In this document: positions 1 through 6,469 of the stretch, one piece after another
How the letters are laid out: each line of letters opens with the position of its first letter
Numbering within the stretch: position 1 is the stretch's first letter
DNA from: an uncultured bacterium
GTDB lineage: Bacteria; Bacillota; Clostridia; Lachnospirales; Lachnospiraceae
Assembly: GCA_946543095.1 (NCBI GenBank)
Contig: CAMNLO010000085.1
Location: forward strand, 1-7,037
Direction: 5' to 3'
DNA length: 7,037 nucleotides
Translations under genes and position numbers: made by a program
The notes under the pieces: generated by a model
What the model was told of the DNA's origin: nothing
Seen by the model: only the letters and a program-made list of their open reading frames with translations
The model's database searches: none

Positions 1-25
1 ACCTCATACTGCCTTAACTCTGTTA

Positions 26-55
26 TTGAATCCCACCTACACTTTCGGATATAAT
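26..55 (+). promoter_or_regulatory. Probable sigma-A-type promoter for the Tim44-like gene
   Basis: A perfect TATAAT lies at 50-55. TTGAAT at 26-31 (four of six matches to TTGACA) sits 18 bases upstream. Transcription would start near 62, giving a leader of about 50 bases before the ATG at 112. The -10 box lies in an AT-rich run (50-61), so some of the match could be composition. Only 25 bases are visible upstream, so any operator or preceding gene is out of view. Confidence 0.5.
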
Positions 56-111
56 AATAAATTGAAAAATTGTTCTCTGGAAAGCCCGGAGGACTGAATA
101 CGGAGTCTGTA

Positions 112-1110
112 ATGAAGAAAAAACTGCTGCGTTCACTGATCAATACTATCCTTCTTGCCTTAGTGCTCTTCGCCATGGCAAGGCCCCTTCAGGGGAAGGC
201 TGATTTCGGGGATTTTTCGGGGGATTCGGACTACGGTTCCTCCTGGGATTCCGACAGCAGCTCCTCCTGGGACTGGGATGATGACGACAGCTCCAGCTCC
301 TGGGATTGGGATGACGACGATGACGACTACTACGACAGCTACGACGACGATTCCGGCGGCGGTCCCATCGATGCCATTTTTGACTTCATCTATACGGTCA
401 TCGGATTTCTGGTGATCGCAGGAGGCGGGATCTCGGCCATTCTGTATGTGATCGGATTGTTTGCCGGGTCGAAGAGAGGCCCGGGGGCTTCTTCCGGCGG
501 AAGGCCTGTGGCCCCGGGAGCGCAGCCCACTGAGAATTTAAGGTCCATGGAGGAATTCAGGACACTGGATCCGGATTTCGACGAAGCGGCCTTCACAGAG
601 CATCTCTCCAATCTCTATGTGCAGATGCAGGAGCAGTGGCATAACAGGGATATCGAGAGCTTAAAGCCCTACTTTACGGACGCCCTGTATAATCAGAGCG
701 TAAGACAGCTGGAGGAGAAGAAAAAAGCCGGCCAGACGCCCTGCACCGAGCGGGTGGCAGTGCTGGAGGTCAGGCCCAGAGGCTTCTACCAGTCCGGCGG
801 CCTGGACCATATGGTGGTGCGGATCCGCACCAGGATCGTGGCCTACACTCTGGATGACGCCACGGGCAATGTGATCTCCGGTGACCGGAATAAAGAGAAG
901 TTCATGGAATACGAGTGGGATCTTTCCCGCAGGAGCGGCGTGAAGACAGAGCCCGCAAAGAAGATGCAGAGCATTTCCTGCCCGCACTGCTCCGCGGCCC
1001 TTGACATCAACCAGACGGCGAAGTGTCCTTACTGCGGCAGCGTGATCACGGTGGTGAACGAGGACTGGGCCCTCAGCAACATCAAGGGGATCTCCCAGAG
1101 GACGGCGTAA
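112..1110 (+). CDS. Membrane-anchored Tim44-like domain protein with acidic repeat region and C-terminal zinc ribbon
   Basis: The protein has 332 residues. I chose ATG 112 because GGAG at 102-105 lies six bases upstream and the protein then opens with a typical signal or anchor sequence (MKKK followed by hydrophobic residues to about 22). A TTG at 70 is in frame but has no ribosome binding site. Residues 31-83 are a low-complexity Asp/Ser/Trp region containing the 11-residue unit SSSSWDWDDDD twice in tandem (49-59, 60-70). A hydrophobic segment at about 89-118 should cross the membrane, followed by a Gly/Pro/Ser linker. Residues about 150-275 resemble the Tim44-like fold (FDEAAF, then helices and a strand-rich VVRIRTRIVAYT stretch). 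Two CxxC pairs (C290/C293, C305/C308) form a zinc ribbon. Tim44-like proteins of Firmicutes have no settled role; membrane-associated protein binding is inferred. The gene is probably monocistronic, with a stem-loop behind it. Confidence 0.85.
   Translation: MKKKLLRSLINTILLALVLFAMARPLQGKADFGDFSGDSDYGSSWDSDSSSSWDWDDDDSSSSWDWDDDDDDYYDSYDDDSGGGPIDAIFDFIYTVIGFLVIAGGGISAILYVIGLFAGSKRGPGASSGGRPVAPGAQPTENLRSMEEFRTLDPDFDEAAFTEHLSNLYVQMQEQWHNRDIESLKPYFTDALYNQSVRQLEEKKKAGQTPCTERVAVLEVRPRGFYQSGGLDHMVVRIRTRIVAYTLDDATGNVISGDRNKEKFMEYEWDLSRRSGVKTEPAKKMQSISCPHCSAALDINQTAKCPYCGSVITVVNEDWALSNIKGISQRTA
256..321 (+). repeat. Tandem 33-bp repeat encoding SSSSWDWDDDD twice
   Basis: Two adjacent 33-base units (256-288 and 289-321) encode the same 11 residues exactly. 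The codons differ at several serine and aspartate positions (for example AGC AGC TCC TCC against AGC TCC AGC TCC). The repeat lies in the extracytoplasmic acidic region of the Tim44-like protein. Identical protein with diverged codons suggests an old duplication held by selection on composition, or convergence in low-complexity sequence. Confidence 0.8.
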
Positions 1111-1112
1111 TT

Positions 1113-1155
1113 AAAAAATTTTTTATTATTTCGTGGGTGGCACGGAATAAATTTT
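1113..1155 (+). terminator. A6T6 palindrome and stem-loop with short T run (weak terminator)
   Basis: Three bases after the Tim44-like stop is a run of six A then six T (1113-1124); with flanking T and A it is a 14-base palindrome. Next, TTATTTCGTG (1126-1135) can pair with CACGGAATAA (1141-1150), ten pairs including one G-T, around a five-base loop. ATTTT follows. The stem is AT-rich at its base and the T run is short, so this is a modest intrinsic terminator at best. It separates the Tim44-like gene from the GNAT gene and may reduce read-through. Confidence 0.4.
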
Positions 1156-1192
1156 CACACAGCGTATATAGGGGTTGAAAGGAGAGAAAGCT

Positions 1193-2008
1193 ATGTTCCA
1201 GTTTGTTTTACCCGACAAAAAACTTCTGCCGGTGTTCACCGGCCTGTACCAGGGAGATCTCATGGACTACACAAAGGGCAGCGGTTTTGCGGTCGGCGCT
1301 CTTGAGGATGGAAAGCCCGCGGGGCTGATCCTTTCAACCGTGTATTCCGGGGAAGTGTCCATCGACTGGGTGTATGTGAAGGAAGAGTTCAGAGGCAGGA
1401 CCCTGGGAAGCCGCATGGTGAAGAAATTCACCCAGGACACCATCGACCTGGGCCTTGCGGAGTTCTTCCGCACCTGCACCACGGACACAAAGCTGGTGAA
1501 ATTCTTCACGGACTGCGGCTATGTGTTCTCGGACGAGCCCCAGTATTTCTCTTACCGGGCAAAGCTCAGCGATATGATCGAGCTTCCGAAGGTGAAGGGG
1601 AAGGACCACGTATTTGCCCTTTCAGGCCTCACAAGCCGCCTCTTAAAGGGCATCAATCTCTATTTCAGTTCCCTGGAGGATGAGCTGGTGGGCATGGAGC
1701 TTCCCATCACGCCGGAGGACTATCTGGATGTGCCCTCAGTGTACATCGCGGATGACAGGCTTCGGGCCATCCTTCTGACAAAGCAGGTGGGGGAGAAGGA
1801 GGTCTCCATCTCCTACGCCTACACCTATGAAAACGACGGCATGGCATTGTTTACAGTGGCGCAGGAGGCAAAGAAGGCCATCACGGAGAAGCTGGGGGAG
1901 GATCTGATCATCTCCACCGCCTCCCTTGGAGCCAACACGGAAAAGCTGATGGAGAAGCTTTTCCCGGAGCTGGAGAAGGAGCCGATCTACACCGGGGTGT
2001 ATATGTGA
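1193..2008 (+). CDS. GNAT family N-acetyltransferase, apparently two GNAT-like halves
   Basis: The protein has 271 residues. ATG 1193 is chosen because AAAGGAGAG (1178-1186) sits at ideal spacing; the in-frame TTG at 1175 overlaps that site and is rejected. Residues about 30-125 show the GNAT pattern: strand AGLILSTVYSG, strand SIDWVYVKEEF, then the acetyl-CoA loop R67-G-R-T-L-G72, helix, and FFTDCGYVF near 104-112. Family proteins usually have Q/R-x-x-G-x-G/A; here the first glycine is Thr70. Residues about 180-271 look like a second, degenerate half (VYIADDRLRAILLTK, SISYAYTY, a helix, and a strand near 238-242) without a clear pyrophosphate loop. Known GNATs move an acetyl group from acetyl-CoA to an amine; the acceptor here cannot be read. 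The protein is cytosolic, with no signal or membrane segment. The 130-bp gap downstream and a separate promoter argue against co-transcription with the next gene. Confidence 0.8.
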   Translation: MFQFVLPDKKLLPVFTGLYQGDLMDYTKGSGFAVGALEDGKPAGLILSTVYSGEVSIDWVYVKEEFRGRTLGSRMVKKFTQDTIDLGLAEFFRTCTTDTKLVKFFTDCGYVFSDEPQYFSYRAKLSDMIELPKVKGKDHVFALSGLTSRLLKGINLYFSSLEDELVGMELPITPEDYLDVPSVYIADDRLRAILLTKQVGEKEVSISYAYTYENDGMALFTVAQEAKKAITEKLGEDLIISTASLGANTEKLMEKLFPELEKEPIYTGVYM

Positions 2009-2025
2009 TGATACAGCCGTCAACA

Positions 2026-2086
2026 GTCAGAATGGCTTTCCTGATCGCACAGGGCTGCGTTTTGCGGTTCATCCGGGCCATCTGAC
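2026..2086 (+). other. Possible long-range stem in the GNAT to family-A gap
   Basis: GTCAG (2026-2030) and ATGGC (2032-2036) can pair with CTGAC (2082-2086) and GCCAT (2077-2081), ten pairs with one bulged A at 2031. The enclosed 40 bases contain CGCA (2046-2049), which can pair with TGCG (2056-2059), followed by four T. It could be a weak 3' end of the GNAT message. The right arm overlaps the proposed -35 box of the next promoter, so the match may be partly coincidental. Confidence 0.25.
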
Positions 2087-2109
2087 ATCGGGCGGGATCC
2101 GTGTATCAT
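2082..2109 (+). promoter_or_regulatory. Probable promoter of the family-A / family-B / kinase unit
   Basis: CTGACA (2082-2087) matches TTGACA at five of six positions. TATCAT (2104-2109) matches TATAAT at five of six. The spacer is 16 bases. Transcription would begin near 2115-2117, leaving a leader of about 22-24 bases before ATG 2139. The -10 box is embedded in a palindrome (2101-2113), which suggests control by a repressor. The preceding gene ends at 2008 and the next 130 bases hold no gene. Confidence 0.5.
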
Positions 2110-2113
2110 ACAC
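2101..2113. promoter_or_regulatory. Perfect 13-bp palindrome overlapping the -10 box (candidate operator)
   Basis: GTGTAT, a central C, then ATACAC form an exact 6-1-6 inverted repeat covering the proposed -10 hexamer. This is the usual place for a dimeric repressor to block polymerase. Two bases later, TCTGA-A-TCAGA (2115-2125) is a second perfect palindrome (5-1-5), between the likely transcription start and the ribosome binding site GGGAGG (2127-2132). I cannot name the regulator. Confidence 0.4.
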
Positions 2114-2138
2114 ATCTGAATCAGACGGGAGGTACGAT

Positions 2139-3605
2139 ATGGAAAAGATTGATTATTCCCTGTTTCCGGATATGCCCAAGAGCCAGGTCAGAAGGCTGCT
2201 GAAAGTCCAGGAAGAGGAACACAGGGAGCTGGAACGGCAGGAGGAGCGCAGAAGGAAGGAAAATGAGCGGATCCGCCGCGACAACGAAAGGATCGACAGG
2301 GAGCGCGAGGAGTCCCGGCGCAGGGAAGGGGAGCTGAGCAAGGTCAAAGAAGCCCTGGGCGAGGAAGACCTGTCCTACTATCAGGAAAAGACGGGGTTTG
2401 TCCACAAAGGCATTATCACCTTCGCGGAGCTGGAACAGCATGAAGCCCATATCAAGGGGACAAAGAAGGCGGATAAACGTTTTGTCAGGGATTTCCGCCT
2501 GAGGCTCACCGAGATGACCATGGTGGACCTCAAGTTCGGAAAGATCATCTCAGAGGTGTCCCCGGAGTATGAAAAGCTGGTAAAAAAAGCGGAGAAACAG
2601 GAGAAAAAGCTGAATTATACCGCCAATGTCTCGGGGCTTGAGAAGGTCATGCACGGTGTGACCGCCAGGGAAAAGACAAAGGCAAAGGAAAAGCTGAAGG
2701 AGTTAAAGCTTGCCAGACAGGCAAAGCAGAGAGCAAAATTCGACACGAAGGACAGGAAGGACGCCTGGGCGCAGAAGAAAAGCGAAAAGAAGCTGAGAGA
2801 TTATCAGACCCTTGCGGACGAGTTCACCGGGCAGGACGATTTCTGCAGTGAGATCACAGAGGAAGCCTTCGCCGTCCAGAAGGAAAAATACGTTCCCAGG
2901 GGCTATGAGACGGCCCAGCACGACTCCAAATCCATCCTTCAGCATGCGAAGGATTTCAGCGAAAAGACAGTGTACAAGGACGGGGGAAAGACCATCGTCA
3001 GAGGCTGCGCGATGCTGCTTCAGGACAAGGTCCACGGCATTAAGGCCAGGGATTTCGACGAACATGCCGTGAATCCCGGAGAGATCAAACTGGAACGTGT
3101 AAACGGCCATGTTGACTGGAGGGATGTGGTCTATAAGACCAGGGAGGTCCTCTATGCCTGCGGAGAGGGCAAGATGGAGGACAAGGAGCGGAAGGAGTCC
3201 ATCGAACAGGTCCGGAAGGACATCGACACCTGGGGGATCCATCTGGGCCACAGGGAGGTGATCATGAAGCTGGATGAGGCCAAGGGAGATCCGGCGGTCT
3301 ATCTGGATGATGCCTTTCGGGAAGAGATCAGCGATCTGTATCAGGAGTGCAGAGGCGTGGAGGCCCTGATCGACTGTGTGGAGACCGGCTGGGCCTACGG
3401 AAAGCTCCTTTCGGAGGAGGAGAAGGCGCAGTTTGACAGCCTGAGGCGCTGGACAAGCGGCTATATGGAGTATCTTGGCGGGATCATGAATCACATCTGC
3501 GCCTGGGATAAATACTTTTCCGCATCAGACGAGCAGAAAGCAAAAATGGCTCCGGATACACTGCCTGCCATACCGAAGCACAGGGTCCGGTGCCTGGGCT
3601 ATTAA
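2139..3605 (+). CDS. Family-A protein: coiled-coil N-terminus plus conserved helical domain, unknown function
   Basis: The protein has 488 residues. GGGAGG (2127-2132) six bases before ATG 2139 fixes the start. I do not recognise the family. Residues about 16-70 are an Arg/Glu-rich helix (ERRRKENERIRR and similar), probably a coiled coil. Residues 79-145 hold the blocks GFVHKGIITFAELE, FVRDFRLR and ISEVSPEY. A Lys-rich helical stretch containing NVSGLEKVMHGV lies at 155-215, then HDSKSIL near 261-267, VVYKTREVL near 330-338, and D-I-D-T-W-G near 361-366. The C-terminal block SGYMEYLGGIM...AWDKYF ends at 460, before a short Pro/Arg tail. There is no signal peptide, membrane segment, P-loop, nuclease, kinase or protease motif that I can see, so it is probably cytosolic. 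It is similar over nearly its whole length to the next gene. It may act as a scaffold or partner in a signalling complex; this is inference from the neighbouring kinase. Confidence 0.85.
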   Translation: MEKIDYSLFPDMPKSQVRRLLKVQEEEHRELERQEERRRKENERIRRDNERIDREREESRRREGELSKVKEALGEEDLSYYQEKTGFVHKGIITFAELEQHEAHIKGTKKADKRFVRDFRLRLTEMTMVDLKFGKIISEVSPEYEKLVKKAEKQEKKLNYTANVSGLEKVMHGVTAREKTKAKEKLKELKLARQAKQRAKFDTKDRKDAWAQKKSEKKLRDYQTLADEFTGQDDFCSEITEEAFAVQKEKYVPRGYETAQHDSKSILQHAKDFSEKTVYKDGGKTIVRGCAMLLQDKVHGIKARDFDEHAVNPGEIKLERVNGHVDWRDVVYKTREVLYACGEGKMEDKERKESIEQVRKDIDTWGIHLGHREVIMKLDEAKGDPAVYLDDAFREEISDLYQECRGVEALIDCVETGWAYGKLLSEEEKAQFDSLRRWTSGYMEYLGGIMNHICAWDKYFSASDEQKAKMAPDTLPAIPKHRVRCLGY

Positions 3606-3632
3606 GAGAGAAAACATCACACTGTTCCCGTC

Positions 3633-3680
3633 AGGATATCAGCATTCGCAAATATCCTTCGGGCTGCCGCTAAAGCGGCA
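3633..3680 (+). promoter_or_regulatory. Two consecutive hairpins in front of the family-B ribosome binding site
   Basis: AGGATAT (3633-3639) pairs perfectly with ATATCCT (3652-3658) around a 12-base loop. TGCCGCT (3665-3671) pairs perfectly with AGCGGCA (3674-3680) around a minimal loop, or as six pairs with loop TAAA. The second stem ends two bases before GGAGG (3682-3686). No T run follows either, so neither is an ordinary terminator. They may set translation of family B relative to family A, protect the message end after processing, or slow ribosomes. They fill most of the 86-bp gap; I see no clear second promoter there. Confidence 0.45.
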
Positions 3681-3691
3681 TGGAGGTAGAT

Positions 3692-5020
3692 ATGGAAATA
3701 TTTGATGCAGAGGAATGGGAAAGACAGCAGATTGAGGAGCGGGAGCAGGAGACTGCCCGGCGGGAGCAGCAAAAGGAAGAGGAACGCCGCAGGGGTGCCG
3801 TGAAACGTGTGGAGGAATACCTCAAGACAGGCGTATCCTCGTACATGCAGGAAAACTCCGGCTTTCTCCACAAAGGGATCATCACCTTCAGTGAACTGGA
3901 GAGCTACGAAAAACAGATCACCAAAAAAGAGGAAGCCAACAAGATGTTCCTCAGGGATTTCCGCATGCGCATGGCCCAGATGTCCATGATGGATCCCACC
4001 TTCGGCCATCTGATCTCAAACATTTCCCCGGAATACAAGGCCATTGCCGATGAAGCTCCGGCCGCGGAAAAGAAGCTGGAGAAAAAGGCGAATCTTTCAG
4101 GTCTCAACAAGGTCGTTCACGGGGTCAGCAGTGCGGAAAGGCGGCAGGCAAGGACGGATGTGGAGAGGCTGAAAAAAGCCAGAGAGGCAGAATACCGGCA
4201 GAAATACGATACTCAGGAAAAGAAAGAGGAATGGCTCAAGTACAGGCTGCAGTCCCAGATGTATGGAAGCTTTACGGAGGATCTCAGGGAAGACAAGACC
4301 TATTGCAGGGACGTGGCGGACGAGGCACTGACCATCTCACTGGGGCAGTACGCCCCGGGAAATTCCAGGGAGGAGGCAAAGGCACACCGTGATTCCAAGA
4401 CGATCCTCGGGTCAGCTGTAGAGTTTTATTTTTCGCCGACCGTGGTAAATGATGAGAAGCAGAAGAAAAAAGCTATGGTCCAGGGGAAGGAGCGCATCCG
4501 GGATGTGTCCATGATAGTCGCTGCAACGACAAAGGATTATAACTGGACGGATGTGACCTACAAGACAAGGGATTTTCTGGCGGCCTGCGGCAAGGGAGAA
4601 TTTGAGCAGCTCACCAGAAGAAAGGCCATGGAGAGTGTTGAACAGGATATTGACAGCTGGGGTGCGGGCCTTGCGGAGAGGCCGGCCCTTAAGAAGGTCA
4701 TCCAGGGCGGGGGAGATCCTTCCATCTATATGGACAAGGATCTGAGGACGGAGCTTGCCCATATCATGGAGGAGTGCAAAGGGGCTCTGCGGCTCACTGA
4801 CGAGATCAGAAAAGGCTGGCCCTTCAACACGATCTTCTACGATGACGAAAGGGCCAGGTTTTATGCCGTGGACTACTGGGCCCAGGGATATATGGAGTAT
4901 CTGACGGCGGTCTTTGACCATATGGACAAATGGGATCTCTATTACCGTTCCGAGGTGCCGGGAGGTATGATGTCCAAACCGGTGCCGCTGCCGCCTCCCG
5001 CCAGGTTCTTAAGCCGTTAA
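3692..5020 (+). CDS. Family-B protein: paralog of the preceding gene, unknown function
   Basis: The protein has 442 residues from ATG 3692, chosen because GGAGG (3682-3686) is five bases upstream. The in-frame ATG at 3680 precedes that site, lies in a hairpin arm, and would add only four residues. It parallels family A block by block: charged N-terminal helix (7-45, shorter than in A), GFLHKGIITFSELE (57-70), FLRDFRMRM (86-94), ISNISPEY (108-115), NLSGLNKVVHGV (134-145), KYDTQEKKEEW (171-181), HRDSKTIL (232-239), VTYKTRDFL (288-296), DIDSWG (319-324), and QGYMEYL...KWDLYY (398-418). The tail is proline-rich (PVPLPPPARF). There is no signal, membrane span or catalytic motif that I recognise. 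Divergence from A is considerable, so this is an old duplication with retained architecture. It probably shares the A promoter, and the kinase starts 21 bases after its stop. Confidence 0.85.
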   Translation: MEIFDAEEWERQQIEEREQETARREQQKEEERRRGAVKRVEEYLKTGVSSYMQENSGFLHKGIITFSELESYEKQITKKEEANKMFLRDFRMRMAQMSMMDPTFGHLISNISPEYKAIADEAPAAEKKLEKKANLSGLNKVVHGVSSAERRQARTDVERLKKAREAEYRQKYDTQEKKEEWLKYRLQSQMYGSFTEDLREDKTYCRDVADEALTISLGQYAPGNSREEAKAHRDSKTILGSAVEFYFSPTVVNDEKQKKKAMVQGKERIRDVSMIVAATTKDYNWTDVTYKTRDFLAACGKGEFEQLTRRKAMESVEQDIDSWGAGLAERPALKKVIQGGGDPSIYMDKDLRTELAHIMEECKGALRLTDEIRKGWPFNTIFYDDERARFYAVDYWAQGYMEYLTAVFDHMDKWDLYYRSEVPGGMMSKPVPLPPPARFLSR

Positions 5021-5041
5021 ACAGCCGGACATTCGGGCCGG

Positions 5042-6469
5042 ATGAAAAAAACACTGTATTTCAAGTTTTTACTGGGCTATGTGATCTTTGGCCTCTTCGG
5101 CTTCTTCGTGGTGGCGACATACATTTACATGCTGACGGAGAAGCAGATGGTGAAGGAAGAGGCCAATATGCTCTACAGGGAGGCGAACCTCCTGTCCCAG
5201 ACATATGCTTCCGAGCTGTACCGCAGCAAGCTTTCGCTTGATACGGTACGCCGGGAGCTTATTGCGATGGATGCCTATCTGGACGCCGCCATCTGGATCA
5301 TCAATCCTTCGGGACGGATGGTGCTGGATTCCAGAAATGTGCTGAATGTGGACGAACCGGTGGTGATAAAGGGCTTTGACCCATCCTTATCCAGCGGCTC
5401 CTATTATACCGTGGGAGACTTTTTCGGATCCTTTCAGACCCCAGTACTGACGGTGCTCTCGCCTGTCACGGCGAATTACAAGGTCCAGGGCTATGTGGTG
5501 ATCCATTATGATTACGCGAAGCTCCTTGCAAGGGTCAACGAGTATCTGAAGCTGTCCTATATCCTGTTCTTCATCATGCTTCTGCTCTCGCTGATCATTC
5601 TGCTGTTTTTCACGGGGATCATCTACATCCCCCTGCAGCGGATCACCGCCGCCACAGAGCAGTATGCCGACGGCAATATGCATTATGACATTGACGTGGA
5701 ATCCGACGACGAGCTGGGATATCTGGCGGCCTCCATCAGCTTTATGGCGGGGCGGGTGGCCAGAAGCGAGGACAATCAGAAGAAGTTCATCGCCAATGTG
5801 TCCCATGATTTCCGCTCACCCTTAACCTCCATAAGAGGGTATCTGACCGCCATGCAGGACGGTACGATCCCGGAGGAGAATTATAAAAAATACATCGGGA
5901 TCCTGTTGAACGAGACGGAACGCCTGACGAAGCTCACCAATTCCCTGCTGACCCTGAACAACCTGAACATTTCCGGAGTGCTTCTGGAGCGGGAGAACTA
6001 CGATATCAACGAGACCTTAAAGTCCGTGGTCAGTGTTTTTGAGGGGCGATGCCGGGAGAAGGGAGTGAAGGTCCAGCTGACCTTAACCGACGAGAGCTTT
6101 CTCGTGAACGCGGACAAGGCGAAGATCGAGCAGGTGCTCTACAATCTGCTGGACAATGCCGTGAAGTTCACGCCGGCGGAAGGAGAGATCCGCATCGAGA
6201 CCACACAGAAGGGGGGAAAGCTTTTTGTGTCCGTGAAGGACACGGGCATCGGAATCCCCAAGGAGGATCTGCCCAAGGTCTGGGAGCGGTTTTACAAGAC
6301 GGACCTGTCCAGGGGGAAGGATAAGAAGGGCACGGGGCTTGGCTTATCCATCACAAAGGAGATCATCCAGGCCCATAACGAGCATATCAATGTGATCAGC
6401 ACGGAGGGTGTCGGAACGGAGTTTATATTCTCCCTGCCCGCAGTAGAGAGCGAGGAAGAAGATTCGTGA
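5042..6469 (+). CDS. Membrane sensor histidine kinase (HAMP, HisKA, HATPase), no adjacent response regulator
   Basis: The protein has 475 residues. Transmembrane segment 1 is at about 7-30 and segment 2 at about 172-196. Between them lies an extracytoplasmic sensor of about 140 residues with a Cache/PAS-like strand pattern (AAIWIINPSGRMVLDS near 82-97). HAMP follows at about 196-247. The H box is FIANVSHDFRSPLTS with phospho-acceptor His255. The catalytic domain shows the N box (NLLDNAVKF, 368-376), G1 (DTGIGIP, 400-406), F box (WERFYKTD, 414-421) and G2 (GTGLGL, 430-435), so it looks fully active. The layout is like PhoR/WalK-type kinases. No response regulator lies on either side within the window, although such genes usually sit directly upstream. 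ATG 5042 has no convincing ribosome binding site; a small CCGG/CCGG stem (5025-5028, 5038-5041) abuts it, so translation may be coupled to family B. The acidic tail EEEDS is duplicated downstream. Confidence 0.93.
   Translation: MKKTLYFKFLLGYVIFGLFGFFVVATYIYMLTEKQMVKEEANMLYREANLLSQTYASELYRSKLSLDTVRRELIAMDAYLDAAIWIINPSGRMVLDSRNVLNVDEPVVIKGFDPSLSSGSYYTVGDFFGSFQTPVLTVLSPVTANYKVQGYVVIHYDYAKLLARVNEYLKLSYILFFIMLLLSLIILLFFTGIIYIPLQRITAATEQYADGNMHYDIDVESDDELGYLAASISFMAGRVARSEDNQKKFIANVSHDFRSPLTSIRGYLTAMQDGTIPEENYKKYIGILLNETERLTKLTNSLLTLNNLNISGVLLERENYDINETLKSVVSVFEGRCREKGVKVQLTLTDESFLVNADKAKIEQVLYNLLDNAVKFTPAEGEIRIETTQKGGKLFVSVKDTGIGIPKEDLPKVWERFYKTDLSRGKDKKGTGLGLSITKEIIQAHNEHINVISTEGVGTEFIFSLPAVESEEEDS

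Noticed and set aside
70..111. TTG at 70 as start of the Tim44-like protein
   Set aside because: No ribosome binding site precedes it. ATG 112 has GGAG six bases upstream and begins a proper signal-like N-terminus.
256..321. CRISPR or mobile-element repeat
   Set aside because: The repeat is in frame within a coding region, has only two adjacent units and no spacers; it is low-complexity protein sequence.
1165..1170. TATATA as a -10 box for the GNAT gene
   Set aside because: No acceptable -35 hexamer lies 16-18 bases upstream, and the surrounding AT-richness makes the match uninformative.
1175..1192. TTG at 1175 as start of the GNAT protein
   Set aside because: It overlaps the ribosome binding site AAAGGAGAG that serves ATG 1193 and adds six residues of no family character.
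2046..2063. CGCA/TGCG hairpin followed by TTTT as a terminator of the GNAT gene
   Set aside because: The stem is only four pairs and the T run only four bases, too weak to call on its own.
2703..3494. Long open frame on the minus strand (263 codons) opposite family A
   Set aside because: It lies wholly inside a well-supported plus-strand gene with conserved blocks. Its sequence shows no domain pattern and no ribosome binding site; it is an expected by-product of the codon bias.
4412..4921. Open frame on the minus strand (169 codons) opposite family B
   Set aside because: It sits antisense to the conserved C-terminal half of family B, with no recognisable features of its own.
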